From assembly GCA_019459285.1 (NCBI GenBank), contig JAIBEL010000021.1, forward strand, positions 1 through 64,000: DNA of 64,000 nucleotides. Direction: 5' to 3'. Source of the stretch: Rhizobium sp. (lineage in GTDB: Bacteria; Pseudomonadota; Gammaproteobacteria; Burkholderiales; Thiobacillaceae). Shown here in pieces: positions 9,094 to 17,951 of this stretch. The position numbers and the translations under genes were made by a program. Positions within the stretch are counted from its first letter, which is position 1. Every line of letters begins with the position of its first letter. The notes under the pieces are model-generated. The model worked only from the letters and a program-made list of their open reading frames with translations. It had not been told where the DNA came from and did not search any database.

Positions 9094-10543
9094 TGCTTAC
9101 TCTCCCCTCGGTATCAACTTTCCAGCTTTGGATTGCATTGAGATGGTAGATGGAACCAATGGGCCCGTTTAAACCCCGAACCTCAATAAGTTGCCCCAGC
9201 GTGGGTTGGACGTACCCTGTTTCATCCACGCAACGACTTTGCAAAATCGCTTCTTTACCGTCCCATACCCAGGGAAAACGAAAGCGTGTCTGACAAATAG
9301 GCAGGATCGGGCCCTGCAAGCCCGCAGGCTTCCAGGTTCTCCCCCCGTCCGTCGATACATCGACACGTTTTATGCGTCCGCGTCCGGACCACGCTAAGCC
9401 GGTAATTTCATAAAAACCGGGGCCTGAAAGCGTCATTTCTCCGGATGGCCGCGTAATGACAGACTTGGCATCCATGACCAAGGAAAATTGCACCGCCTTG
9501 CCGCTGGGTAGCAGATCGGTATATTTCGAGGTTTCTTCGCGCGTCATGAACGGCTTGTCAGATAACTCGATTCGGCGAACCCACTTGATATGCGTATTGC
9601 CCTCGTATCCTGGTGCGATCAGGCGCAACGGGTAGCCTTGTTCGGGACGAATCGCCTCCCCATTCTGTCCGTAGGCAAGGAAACAATCTTTCATTGCCTT
9701 ATCGATCGGGATGCTTCGCGTCATGACCGAAGAGTCGCCCCCCTCTACGAGCAACCACTTGGCACCCGATTTGACACCGACTTCGTTCAGGATTGTCGAC
9801 AGGGGAACCCCTGTCCATTCGGAAGTCGAGACGAGACCGTGCGTGCCCTGTACGGTTTTCAACGTAGGCTTCGACCACTCCGTGAGGCCATTGCCAGAAC
9901 ATTCAATGAAAAGAATTCGAGATATCGACGGGAAGCGCTTCACGTCCAGCATCGAGAATTTCTTCGGCTGCTTCACCATCCCGTGCACGAACACCTTATG
10001 CGTGGCTGGATCAATTGTGGCGATGCCCCCATGATCCCGTTCGAAATGCAGTCCTGACGGAGTAATGATGCCTACGCCATGCTCCAGTGGCGTCATCGAC
10101 CAGGATGAGAGGGGTGTCTTGGTACCAAAGCGCCAACGAACCTCGGTTTCGAACTGGGAGCGCGTCCCGTAGCCCCCGTCTTCGCCAATAGCGGTGCCTG
10201 GAATTTTCGTGGCATCTTCCGGGACCGACCGCCATACCGCCCCCGGAGGGGCTTTGCCGTCCGGGGACGCAGCGGTTTGCGCGATGGCTCTTCCGGCCAC
10301 GCTCGAACTGGCGAGCACCGCAAAGGAAGCCAGGAAATGCCGTCGATTGTGTGGTCGCTGAAGAGGATCAACGCCTTTGGCAGGCTCACCTTTTACAGGC
10401 TTTTCCGGCTCAATGTGATTCTGACTGAAATATGCTGAATTGGCGTTTTTTCTGGCTTTGGCGAGAAATGCTTCTTCGGCCTCAACCAAAGACGCTATTT
10501 TCAATTGGTTCTTGGCGTCGCTATTTGGATCAAGAATGGACAT
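9077..10543 (-). CDS. soxC: SoxC-type molybdopterin sulfane dehydrogenase
   Basis: Molybdenum-cofactor protein of the sulfite-oxidase fold. SoxC with SoxD oxidises the sulfane sulfur carried on SoxY in the periplasm. The Moco-binding cysteine is in FIECSGNG at about residue 215; other family words are HFERDHGG, VEGGDSSVMTRSIP, RPEQGYPLRL, EGNTHIKWVRR and the C-terminal dimerisation domain (GLAWSGRGRIKRVDVSTDGG). A twin-arginine signal, NRRHFLAS, sits at residues 66-73, after an unusually long leader of about 65 residues. The ATG at 10543 is chosen over that at 10549 because GGAGG is 7 nt upstream of the former and only 1 nt from the latter. No soxXYZAB genes are in view. A SorA-like sulfite dehydrogenase is less likely. 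Confidence 0.87.
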   Translation of the reverse strand: MSILDPNSDAKNQLKIASLVEAEEAFLAKARKNANSAYFSQNHIEPEKPVKGEPAKGVDPLQRPHNRRHFLASFAVLASSSVAGRAIAQTAASPDGKAPPGAVWRSVPEDATKIPGTAIGEDGGYGTRSQFETEVRWRFGTKTPLSSWSMTPLEHGVGIITPSGLHFERDHGGIATIDPATHKVFVHGMVKQPKKFSMLDVKRFPSISRILFIECSGNGLTEWSKPTLKTVQGTHGLVSTSEWTGVPLSTILNEVGVKSGAKWLLVEGGDSSVMTRSIPIDKAMKDCFLAYGQNGEAIRPEQGYPLRLIAPGYEGNTHIKWVRRIELSDKPFMTREETSKYTDLLPSGKAVQFSLVMDAKSVITRPSGEMTLSGPGFYEITGLAWSGRGRIKRVDVSTDGGRTWKPAGLQGPILPICQTRFRFPWVWDGKEAILQSRCVDETGYVQPTLGQLIEVRGLNGPIGSIYHLNAIQSWKVDTEGRVSNVHYY

Positions 10544-10695
10544 CTTCATTCCTCCACTTTTATTGATTAAGCCGTTGAACTGGACAGTTTCTTTCTTCCT
10601 CGAACTGAAGTCGCAAAATCGAACGTTGCCGTGACACTATCTCCCTTCTGCAATTTCCGGGTCGTGATCCAGCATGACTGCCCCTGGCATTGAAC

Positions 10696-10720
10696 GATTT
10701 GAAACAAAGTGTTTCAAATC
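10696..10720. promoter_or_regulatory. 11-bp perfect inverted repeat upstream of soxC, candidate operator
   Basis: Arms GATTTGAAACA (10696-10706) and TGTTTCAAATC (10710-10720) are separated by AAG. The centre is about 165 bp upstream of the soxC ATG, a distance typical of an activator site. There is no T-tract, so a terminator is unlikely. The cognate regulator is not identifiable in the window. Confidence 0.5.
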
Positions 10721-10962
10721 CGGGGCGTGGAACATCATGATTTTGACACTGGATCCAAACCAAGCAACTTTCACGCCAATCGCGCCATCTGAATTCTTGC
10801 CGCAGGGTTCCCAGGCATTTTCGAGCCCGTTGCGATACGGTTTTTCGAGCTCTGGCTGAGACAGCCCATTTGCGTAGCCATACCGACGCTTGGGTTGCAG
10901 GCCATCTCGATGTCATCGAAGCCGCAGTCGATACCGGGCAAAGATCACCCAACGTCGGCGAC

Positions 10963-10993
10963 AAAAAAGCGACCGCTCTTTCGAGGGTCGCTT
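10963..10993 (-). terminator. Rho-independent terminator of dacC
   Basis: Read on the minus strand, arms AAGCGACC and GGTCGCTT (10986-10993 and 10967-10974) enclose an 11-base loop and are followed by a run of T. It begins 20 bp after the dacC stop codon. Confidence 0.85.
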
Positions 10994-11013
10994 GTTTAGT
11001 CTGCGCTTGATCG

Positions 11014-12171
11014 TCAGCCGAACAAACCCTTGAAGAACAGCCGGATACTGTCCCACATGCGGCGGAAGAAGCCGCCTTCATCCACGTTCTCCAGCGCGAC
11101 CACGTCGGCCTGCTTGATCACCTTGTCGCCCTGGCGGATCTCGACCTTGCCGATGACGGCGCCCTGTTTCACCGGGGCGATCAGGGTCGGCTTCAGCACG
11201 ATCTGGGCAACGAGCTTGTCGGCCTCGCCCGCAGCCACGCTGACCGCCACATCGGCGCTCACGCCTGCCTTGACCTCGCGCGCCGCGCCTTTCCACACCG
11301 GCGCCTGCGTCAGCACGGCGCCCTTCTTGTAGAAGGTCTTGCTATCGAAAAAGCGGAAACCATAGCCGAGCAATTTGGCGGTTTCGGTCGCGCGCGCCGC
11401 TTCGCTGTCGGTGCCGAAAACGGCGGCGATCATCCGCTTGTCGCCGCGCTTGGCGGAGGCCACCAGGCAGTAACCGGCCTCTTCGGTATGGCCGGTTTTC
11501 AGGCCGTCGACACCGTCATCGCGCCACAGCAAGAGATTGCGATTGGGCTGATTGATGCCGTTCCACAGGAAATATTTTTGCGCATAGATCGCATAGTGCG
11601 CCGGATCCGCATTGATGATGGCGCGCGCCAGGATGGCCATGTCGTGCGCGCTCGAATAATGGCCCGGGTTGGGCAGACCGGTCGCGTCCAGAAAGTGGGT
11701 GTTGCGCATTCCCAGGCGCTGCGCTTCGGCGTTCATCAGCGTGACAAAGGCGTCCTCGCTGCCGGCAATATGCTCGGCCATCGCGATGCTGGCATCGTTG
11801 CCCGACTGGATGATGATGCCGTGGAACAGATCGTCCACCGAGACCTGCTTGCCCACCTCGATAAACATCTTCGAACCGCCCGTACGCCAGGCCTTCTCGC
11901 TGATGGTGACCATGTCGTTGGGATGGATCCGCCCGCGCTGCATTTCCAGGGTCGCAATGTAGGCCGTCATCATCTTGGTCAGGCTGGCCGGCGGCAGGCG
12001 CGTATCGCCGTCATGCTCGGCCAGGACATCGCCGCTGGCGGCATCCATCAGCACGTAGGATTTGGCGAAGATCTCCGGGGGCGGTGGAACGAAGGGGGCG
12101 CTCCAAACGGCCGGCGCGATCAGCACACTGAAAAACAGGACGAGTCGTTGCAGGAAATGCGGAGTAGTCAT
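11014..12171 (-). CDS. dacC: D-alanyl-D-alanine carboxypeptidase (PBP5/6 family)
   Basis: Periplasmic serine carboxypeptidase that trims the terminal D-Ala from peptidoglycan stem peptides. A signal peptide covers about residues 1-25 (cleavage near VWSA). The three active-site motifs are SLTK (about residue 63), SGN (about 121) and KTG in LKTGHTEE (about 225). The C-terminal beta-sandwich (PBP5_C) and a terminal amphipathic helix (FRRMWDSIRLFFKGLFG), which anchors PBP5-like enzymes to the inner membrane, are visible. At 385 aa it has normal length. It is transcribed alone and ends at a clear terminator. Whether it corresponds to DacA or DacC cannot be told; the symbol is by convention. Confidence 0.93.
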   Translation of the reverse strand: MTTPHFLQRLVLFFSVLIAPAVWSAPFVPPPPEIFAKSYVLMDAASGDVLAEHDGDTRLPPASLTKMMTAYIATLEMQRGRIHPNDMVTISEKAWRTGGSKMFIEVGKQVSVDDLFHGIIIQSGNDASIAMAEHIAGSEDAFVTLMNAEAQRLGMRNTHFLDATGLPNPGHYSSAHDMAILARAIINADPAHYAIYAQKYFLWNGINQPNRNLLLWRDDGVDGLKTGHTEEAGYCLVASAKRGDKRMIAAVFGTDSEAARATETAKLLGYGFRFFDSKTFYKKGAVLTQAPVWKGAAREVKAGVSADVAVSVAAGEADKLVAQIVLKPTLIAPVKQGAVIGKVEIRQGDKVIKQADVVALENVDEGGFFRRMWDSIRLFFKGLFG

Positions 12172-12324
12172 GGGCTTGTTGACGAGTGGTAAAAAGAATG
12201 GGGTTGAAGCGAAGAGACAGGCATCACGCGCATAGGTTCAGGATAACACCGACCGGCCGCCGAGCGGCAGCCCGGCGCGTTTCCCCTGTTAAACTCACAG
12301 GCAGCTTCCCCCTTCCCGCACACC

Positions 12325-13335
12325 ATGCTTTATTCACTTCTGCGACCTGCCCTGTTCAGCCTCGACCCCGAGGATGCGCACCGGCTGACCCTGTCCAGCC
12401 TCGACCTCGCGCAGCGGTTCGGCCTGCTGGCATTGCTGCCGCGCGCCGCCGGCAAGCCCGTGCAGGCAATGGGCATCGACTTCCCCAACGCCGTGGGCCT
12501 CGCCGCCGGCCTCGACAAGGACGGCGCGCACATCAACGCGCTGGCGGCACTGGGCTTCGGCTTCATCGAGATCGGCACGGTCACCCCGCGCCCGCAGCCC
12601 GGCAACCCGCAGCCGCGCATGTTCCGCCTGCCCAAGGCCGAGGCCATCATCAACCGCATGGGCTTCAACAACCTCGGCGTTGACAACCTGGTGAAGAACG
12701 TCAAGGCGAGCGGCTTCCGCGGGGTGCTCGGGATCAACATCGGCAAGAACAAGGACACGCCGAACGAGCATGCGGTCGACGATTATCTGGACTGCCTCGA
12801 CAAGGTCTACGCGCACGCACGCTACGTGACGGTGAACATCTCGTCGCCCAACACGCAGAACCTCCGCGAACTGCAGAAGGACGAGGCGCTCGACGCGCTG
12901 CTTTCCGCGATCAAGCTGCGCCAGTCCGAACTCGCGCAGAAGAATGGCAAATACGTGCCGATCGCGCTGAAAATCGCGCCCGACCTCGACGATGCACAGA
13001 TCGCCGCGATCGCCGCGCTGCTGATGATGCACCGTATCGACGCCGTGATCGCCACCAACACCACCATCGCGCGCGACGCCGTCGCCGGCCTGCCCAATGC
13101 GGAGGAAGCCGGCGGCCTGTCGGGCGCGCCGGTACGCGCGGCGTCCACCCGGGTGGTGCGCGAACTGGCACGGCATCTGAAAAACGAGGTGCCGATCATC
13201 GGCGTCGGCGGCATTTTCTCGGGCGACGATGCGCGCGAAAAAATCGACGCGGGCGCGTCGCTGGTGCAGTTGTATTCCGGCCTGATCTACCGCGGGCCGG
13301 AACTGGTGCGGGAATGCGTGCAACGCCTCGCCTGA
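12325..13335 (+). CDS. pyrD: Dihydroorotate dehydrogenase, quinone-linked (class 2)
   Basis: Oxidises dihydroorotate to orotate in pyrimidine synthesis, passing electrons through FMN to membrane quinone. Class 2 features are the N-terminal membrane-associating helices ([15 protein letters not shown]), the [13 protein letters not shown] segment, NRMGFNN, and NISSPNT, which carries the catalytic Ser. FMN-phosphate loops GVGGIFSG and [11 protein letters not shown] complete it. At 336 aa it is full length. It follows a 153-bp spacer after the divergent dacC gene, in which I see no clear promoter. The next gene starts 22 bp before its stop codon. Confidence 0.96.
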   Translation: MLYSLLRPALFSLDPEDAHRLTLSSLDLAQRFGLLALLPRAAGKPVQAMGIDFPNAVGLAAGLDKDGAHINALAALGFGFIEIGTVTPRPQPGNPQPRMFRLPKAEAIINRMGFNNLGVDNLVKNVKASGFRGVLGINIGKNKDTPNEHAVDDYLDCLDKVYAHARYVTVNISSPNTQNLRELQKDEALDALLSAIKLRQSELAQKNGKYVPIALKIAPDLDDAQIAAIAALLMMHRIDAVIATNTTIARDAVAGLPNAEEAGGLSGAPVRAASTRVVRELARHLKNEVPIIGVGGIFSGDDAREKIDAGASLVQLYSGLIYRGPELVRECVQRLA

Positions 13336-14588
13336 CGGCCATACGATTTGCGGGGGCCGTCATTGCGATGGGGCTGCTGCATGCCGGCGCACATGCCGCG
13401 CCGACGGAGCCGGTCCTGACCTATTTTCCGCAACCCGCCCTCGGTGCCGACCAGCTCGGCGTGATCGTCAACGACGACGATCCCGACAGCGTGGCGATCG
13501 CCGCATACTACCGGGACAAGCGCGGCATCCCCGCGGCCAACCTGATCCATGTGCGCTTCAAGCCCGGAAGCAGCACGCTCGCACGCGAGGAGTTCGTCAA
13601 CCTCAAGCGTCTCGTCGATCGCAAGACGCCGCAGAATGTGCAGGCCTATGCGCTGACCTGGGCGCAGCCGTACCGGGTGGACTGCATGTCGATCACGTCC
13701 GCCTTCGCCTTCGGCTTCGATCCCGCCTGGTGCGCCAACAGCTGCAAACCGACGCAGCCGAGCCCGTATTTCAACAGCAGCGTGACGCGACCCTATGCCG
13801 TCTATCGCATGCGCCCGACCATGAGCCTGGCCGCCGCCAGCGTGGCCGAAGCGAGGAAACTGATCGACCGCGGCGTGGCGTCCGACGGCAGCAACCCGGC
13901 CGGCACCGCCTACCTCGTCAGCACGAATGACAAGAACCGCAACGTGCGCGCCGCCGGGTACGCATCCGTGCGCGCACTGATGCAGTCCGTCATGCCGACC
14001 GAAATCGTCGAGGCCAACGCTCTCGAACACAAACCCGACGTGATGTTCTATTTCACCGGACTGGCCCAGGTACCGGCCATCGACAGCAACCGTTTTCTAC
14101 CCGGCGCCATCGCGGACCACCTCACCTCGGCCGGCGGCGAACTGTTCGGCGGCGGCCAGATGAGCAGCCTGCGCTGGCTGGAGGCCGGCGCCACCGGCAG
14201 CTACGGCGCGGTGGTCGAACCCTGCAACTTCCCCGCCAAGTTTCCGGTTCCCGGCATTGTCATGGCGCACTACCTGCAAGGCGAAACGCTGATCGAGGCC
14301 TACTGGAAAAGCGTGCAGATGCCGGGACAGGGCGTTTTCATCGGCGAACCGCTGGCGCGCCCGTTTGCCGGCATCCGTCACGATACCCGCGGCGGCGGCC
14401 TGACCTTGTCGGCGCGCCTGCTCACGCCCGGACTCTATGAGGTGCAAGCCGCGCCGTCGATGGTCGGCCCCTACCGCAACGTCGGCCGCATGGCCATCGC
14501 CTGGGGCACGCGCCAGATCAGGCTCGAGCACGCTCCGCCAGCGTATTACCGCTTCGAACGCCGCGCCGATTCCGCACCGGTGCAATAA
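13314..14588 (+). CDS. TIGR03790-like secreted protein of unknown function
   Basis: A 424-residue exported protein. A signal peptide covers about residues 1-28 (cleavage near AHAA). The mature part begins with a conserved-looking [12 protein letters not shown] and [13 protein letters not shown], followed by [17 protein letters not shown] and a Cys-containing region with CANSCKP. The overall pattern matches what I remember of the TIGR03790 family, which I recall as restricted mostly to genomes with exosortase. No PEP-CTERM tail is seen on this protein and no exosortase is in the window. The ATG overlaps the end of pyrD by 22 bp, suggesting translational coupling, but no functional link to pyrimidine synthesis is evident. 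Enzymatic activity is unknown. Confidence 0.75.
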   Translation: MRATPRLTAIRFAGAVIAMGLLHAGAHAAPTEPVLTYFPQPALGADQLGVIVNDDDPDSVAIAAYYRDKRGIPAANLIHVRFKPGSSTLAREEFVNLKRLVDRKTPQNVQAYALTWAQPYRVDCMSITSAFAFGFDPAWCANSCKPTQPSPYFNSSVTRPYAVYRMRPTMSLAAASVAEARKLIDRGVASDGSNPAGTAYLVSTNDKNRNVRAAGYASVRALMQSVMPTEIVEANALEHKPDVMFYFTGLAQVPAIDSNRFLPGAIADHLTSAGGELFGGGQMSSLRWLEAGATGSYGAVVEPCNFPAKFPVPGIVMAHYLQGETLIEAYWKSVQMPGQGVFIGEPLARPFAGIRHDTRGGGLTLSARLLTPGLYEVQAAPSMVGPYRNVGRMAIAWGTRQIRLEHAPPAYYRFERRADSAPVQ

Positions 14589-14655
14589 AACCGGCCCTTC
14601 TGGCGTGTTGCAGCTTTGGCTATGCTGCAACTTATCCATCCCCACGAGGCTCGCC

Positions 14656-15738
14656 ATGCACATCGGCATTCCCAAGGAAATCAAGAATCACGAATACCGG
14701 GTGGCGCTCACGCCCGAGGGTGTACGGGTACTGGCCCAGGCCGGGCACCGGGTGAGCGTCGAGACTCGTGCCGGCGCCACCGTGGGGTTCGACGACGACG
14801 CCTACCGTGGGGCCGGGGCGTTTGTCGTTGCCACCGCTGCCGAGATCTATGCCGCCGACCTGGTAGTGAAGGTGAAGGAACCGCAAACAGACGAAGTGGC
14901 GCTGCTGCGCAGCGGCCAACTGCTGTTCTGCTACCTGCATCTGGCGGCCGCGCCGGAACTGGCGCGCGAACTGATGGCACGCGGCGTGACGGCGATTGCC
15001 TATGAAACCGTGAGCAACCCGACCGGCGGCCTGCCGCTCCTGCAACCGATGTCGGACATTGCCGGGAGGCTTGCGCCGCAGATGGGTGCGCTGGGCCTGC
15101 ATACCTCCCACGGCGGCAATGGCAAGCTGATCAGCGGCATGCCGGGGGTGCCGCCCGCCCATGTGGTCATCATCGGCGCCGGCGCGGTCGGCATGAGCGC
15201 CGCACGCATGGCAGTGGGACTGGGCGCACGCGTCACGCTGATCGACCGCCAGGCCGACAAGCTTGCGTACGCCGAAACGCTGTTCGGTGCGCGAGTGGCC
15301 TCGCGCTTCTCCTCACCCGAGGCGATTGCGACGTTTCTTGCACAGGCCGACATCGTCATCGGTGCCGCCCAGATCCCGGGACGCCATGCGCCGCGCCTGA
15401 TCAGCCGGGAACGATTGAGGCAGATGCCGCCCGGGTCCGTACTGGTGGATGTCGCCATCGACCAGGGCGGCATTGCCGAGACCTCGCGTCCCACCACCCA
15501 CAGCGCTCCGTTCTTCGTGGCCGAAGGCGTCGTCCATTATTGCGTCACCAACATGCCCGGCGCGGTGGCACGCACCGCCACCGACGCGCTCACCAATGCC
15601 ACCCTGCCCTATGTCCAGGCGCTGGCCGCGCAGGGCCTCGCTGCACTCGATACGGATACCGGACTGAAAGCGGGACTACAGGTGCATGCCGGAAAGATCA
15701 CCCACGCCGGCCTGGCGCAGGATCTGGTGCTCAACTGA
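14656..15738 (+). CDS. ald: Alanine dehydrogenase
   Basis: NAD-dependent interconversion of alanine with pyruvate and ammonia. The N-terminal signature is MHIGIPKEIKNHEYRVALTP. Catalytic Lys and His are expected in VKVKEPQ and near YLHLAA. The NAD-binding motif IGAGAVGMSAARMA begins at about residue 172, and the C-terminal NMPGAVARTAT segment is typical. At 360 aa it matches the family. A longer open frame begins at 14437 inside the previous gene, but the ATG at 14656 has an AGG ribosome-binding site and gives the canonical N-terminus. It stands 67 bp after the TIGR03790-like gene and points towards the truncated phosphatase. Confidence 0.95.
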   Translation: MHIGIPKEIKNHEYRVALTPEGVRVLAQAGHRVSVETRAGATVGFDDDAYRGAGAFVVATAAEIYAADLVVKVKEPQTDEVALLRSGQLLFCYLHLAAAPELARELMARGVTAIAYETVSNPTGGLPLLQPMSDIAGRLAPQMGALGLHTSHGGNGKLISGMPGVPPAHVVIIGAGAVGMSAARMAVGLGARVTLIDRQADKLAYAETLFGARVASRFSSPEAIATFLAQADIVIGAAQIPGRHAPRLISRERLRQMPPGSVLVDVAIDQGGIAETSRPTTHSAPFFVAEGVVHYCVTNMPGAVARTATDALTNATLPYVQALAAQGLAALDTDTGLKAGLQVHAGKITHAGLAQDLVLN

Positions 15739-15794
15739 ATCAGGTCGGGACGGACGCGGGCACGTCCAGCCACGCGTGTCCTGCCGCGCGCAGA

Positions 15795-16274
15795 TCAGGC
15801 GTGAGGCGATAGATCAATCGTCTGGCCACCGTGATGCCGCACCAGCCAGTCGATCGCCTCGCTCACTCGCCCGGCAAAGCCGCGCAGCGACTCGCCTGTC
15901 CCGAAATCGTAGTCGAGATCGCGCGCCACATAGTGCGCATACGCTTGCGGATAACGTTCGGCGCCTTCCGCCGCCGTGAGCCCCTGAAACAGCCCGAAAT
16001 GCCGTTCGCGCAGTTGCGGCAGGCATTTCACCTCCAGATCCTCGCGCTGGGCCAGTACCCGTGTCGTTTCCAGCGCCCACGTCAGATCACTGCGGTAGAT
16101 CGCGTCGAATCGATGGTGCGCCGCATTGAATGCCATCGCCAGCGCCTGGGCCCGTCCCGTCTCATTGAGCGGAATGTCGGTGTGGCCCTGGATGCGCTTC
16201 TCCACGTTCCATCCGGTTTCACCATGGCGGATGACGCAGATGTGGGTGCCTGTCGGTCTGGAAAATGGATGCAT
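15795..16274 (-). CDS. Histidine phosphatase (phosphoglycerate mutase-like), C-terminally truncated
   Basis: The first 150 residues are a normal branch-1 histidine phosphatase: the phospho-accepting RHGE at 16-19, IQGHTDIPLN, a second Arg in RSD (61-63), the proton-donor Glu in LRERHFG (about 90) and GESLRGFAGRV. The chain then runs HHGGQTIDLSPHA and stops at 159 aa. The region that should follow, containing the second catalytic His in a THGG or SHG motif plus about 50 residues, is absent. In the next frame, LIYRLT resembles what normally follows that motif, hinting at an out-of-frame deletion. The product is probably inactive as a phosphatase; it may be a recent pseudogene. Confidence 0.75.
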   Translation of the reverse strand: MHPFSRPTGTHICVIRHGETGWNVEKRIQGHTDIPLNETGRAQALAMAFNAAHHRFDAIYRSDLTWALETTRVLAQREDLEVKCLPQLRERHFGLFQGLTAAEGAERYPQAYAHYVARDLDYDFGTGESLRGFAGRVSEAIDWLVRHHGGQTIDLSPHA

Positions 16275-16300
16275 ATCAATTGCACGGGAACTGATCTATA

Positions 16301-16316
16301 CCAAATTCAAATTTGG
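16301..16316. repeat. Short perfect inverted repeat upstream of ccoN
   Basis: CCAAAT and ATTTGG (16301-16306, 16311-16316) enclose TCAA. It lies between the divergent phosphatase and cco genes, followed by an A-rich stretch. It could be a regulator site for either gene. Confidence 0.4.
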
Positions 16317-16397
16317 CATAAAAAACAGGGATGCGTCTTTTTTCGCAACGAAACAACACTATGGTCGACCGATCCGCTCAGCACGTGGTGCGACAAC

Positions 16398-16428
16398 TTG
16401 ACACACCAGAATAAATAGATATATTTAT
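16398..16428 (+). promoter_or_regulatory. Putative promoter with AT-rich palindrome for the cco operon
   Basis: A perfect -35 element TTGACA (16398-16403) is followed after 16 bp by TATATT (16420-16425). Overlapping the -10 region is the inverted repeat ATAAATA-GATA-TATTTAT (16411-16428). ccoN starts about 70 bp downstream. I looked for a TTGAT-N4-ATCAA FNR-type box and did not find a good one. Confidence 0.5.
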
Positions 16429-16495
16429 CTTCATATGCGAAACAGATCATCGAATTTGCATGTACTAATCAAGTCATCAATCACGGGAGACGTGT

Positions 16496-17938
16496 ATGGA
16501 AGCGACAACCTACAACTATAAGGTCGTCCGCCAGTTCGCCATCATGACGGTGGTGTGGGGGATCGTCGGTATGCTGGTCGGGCTCATCCTGGCCTCGCAA
16601 CTGATCTGGCCGGACCTGACCTTTGGCATCGAATGGCTGTCATATGGCCGCCTCAGGCCGCTGCATACCAATGCGGTGATCTTCGCCTTCGGCGGTTCCG
16701 CGATGTTTGCGGTGTCGTACTACATCGTGCAGCGTACCTGCCAGGTGCGGCTGTGGGCCGAGAAGCTGGCCGCGTTCACCTTCTGGGGCTGGACGGCCGT
16801 GATCGTTCTGGCTGCCATCACGCTGCCAATGGGCATCACCAGTTCCAAGGAATACGCCGAACTCGAATGGCCGATCGACCTGTTGATCACGGTAGTGTGG
16901 GTCTCCTACGCACTGGTGTTCTTCGGCACCATCATCAAGCGCAAAACCAAGCACATCTACGTGTCGAACTGGTTCTTCGGCGCCTACATCCTGGTGATCG
17001 CACTGCTGCATCTCGTCAACAGCGCCGAACTGCCCTGGATTCTGGGCGGCAGCACGAGTGCCTGGTACAAGTCCTACTCCGCCTACGCCGGCGTGCAGGA
17101 TGCGATGGTGCAGTGGTGGTACGGCCATAACGCGGTGGGCTTCTTCCTCACCACTGCCTTCCTCGGCATGATGTACTACTTCATTCCCAAGCAGGCCGGC
17201 CGTCCGATCTATTCCTACCGCCTCTCGGTCGTGCACTTCTGGTCGCTCAACTTCATCTACATGTGGGCCGGCCCGCACCACCTGCAGTACACCGCGTTGC
17301 CCGACTGGGCACAGTCGCTCGGCATGGTGTTCTCGCTGATGCTGCTGGCACCAAGCTGGGGCGGCATGATGAACGGCATCATGACGCTATCGGGCGCCTG
17401 GCACAAACTGCGCACCGACCCCATCCTCAAGTTCATGGTCACCGCGCTGTCGTTCTACGGCATGTCGACCTTCGAGGGGCCGATGATGTCGATCAAGACG
17501 GTCAACGCATTGAGCCACTACACCGAATGGACCATCGGCCACGTACATTCCGGCGCGCTCGGCTGGGTGGCCATGATCACCATCGGTTCCATGTACTACC
17601 TGATTCCGCGCCTGTTCGGCCGTGAATCGATGTACAGCACCAAGCTCATCGAGTGGCACTTCTGGTTCTCCACCATCGGCGTGGTGCTGTACATCGCCTC
17701 GATGTGGATCGCCGGCGTGGCCCAGGGCCTGATGTGGCGCGCAGCCAACCCCGACGGCACGCTGACCTACAGCTTCGCCCAGGTGGTCGCCACCATGCAT
17801 CCGTTCTACGGCATCCGTCTCGCGGGCGGAGCGCTGTTCTTCGGCGGCATGCTGATGATGGCCTACAACGTCTGGCAGACCGTACGTGCCGGACGCGTCG
17901 TCAATGACGCCCCCATCCCGCAAGCCGTCCACGCCTGA
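16496..17938 (+). CDS. ccoN: cbb3-type cytochrome c oxidase subunit I
   Basis: Catalytic subunit of the high-affinity cbb3 terminal oxidase in the inner membrane; carries haem b and the b3-CuB oxygen-reduction centre. About twelve hydrophobic segments are seen, with the expected histidines in [25 protein letters not shown] and [14 protein letters not shown]. At 480 aa it has normal length. It is the first gene of ccoNOQP, with GGGAGA as ribosome-binding site. The spacing to ccoO is 13 bp. The oxidase should let the organism respire at low oxygen. Confidence 0.97.
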   Translation: MEATTYNYKVVRQFAIMTVVWGIVGMLVGLILASQLIWPDLTFGIEWLSYGRLRPLHTNAVIFAFGGSAMFAVSYYIVQRTCQVRLWAEKLAAFTFWGWTAVIVLAAITLPMGITSSKEYAELEWPIDLLITVVWVSYALVFFGTIIKRKTKHIYVSNWFFGAYILVIALLHLVNSAELPWILGGSTSAWYKSYSAYAGVQDAMVQWWYGHNAVGFFLTTAFLGMMYYFIPKQAGRPIYSYRLSVVHFWSLNFIYMWAGPHHLQYTALPDWAQSLGMVFSLMLLAPSWGGMMNGIMTLSGAWHKLRTDPILKFMVTALSFYGMSTFEGPMMSIKTVNALSHYTEWTIGHVHSGALGWVAMITIGSMYYLIPRLFGRESMYSTKLIEWHFWFSTIGVVLYIASMWIAGVAQGLMWRAANPDGTLTYSFAQVVATMHPFYGIRLAGGALFFGGMLMMAYNVWQTVRAGRVVNDAPIPQAVHA

Positions 17939-17951
17939 TAGGAGACCGAAC

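Larger units (their letters stand above)
10544..11013. other. 470-bp intergenic region upstream of soxC
   Basis: No convincing gene is seen here. An open frame on the minus strand (10560-11081) crosses the dacC terminator and the 3' end of dacC and has no family resemblance. The region holds the leader of soxC, a perfect 11-bp inverted repeat at 10696-10720 and the terminator at 10963-10993. I did not find a convincing -24/-12 or -35/-10 promoter in front of soxC by eye. Confidence 0.6.

Noticed and set aside
10560-10700. Sigma-54 promoter for soxC
   Set aside because: GG and GC pairs exist, but none with the required 10-bp spacing and flanking consensus.
10560-11081. 173-codon minus-strand frame
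   Set aside because: Crosses the dacC terminator and dacC coding end; Ser/Arg/Cys-rich without pattern.
16434-16500. FNR-type box before ccoN
   Set aside because: TTGAT/ATCAA half-sites occur near 16290 and 16468 but not as a correctly spaced pair.
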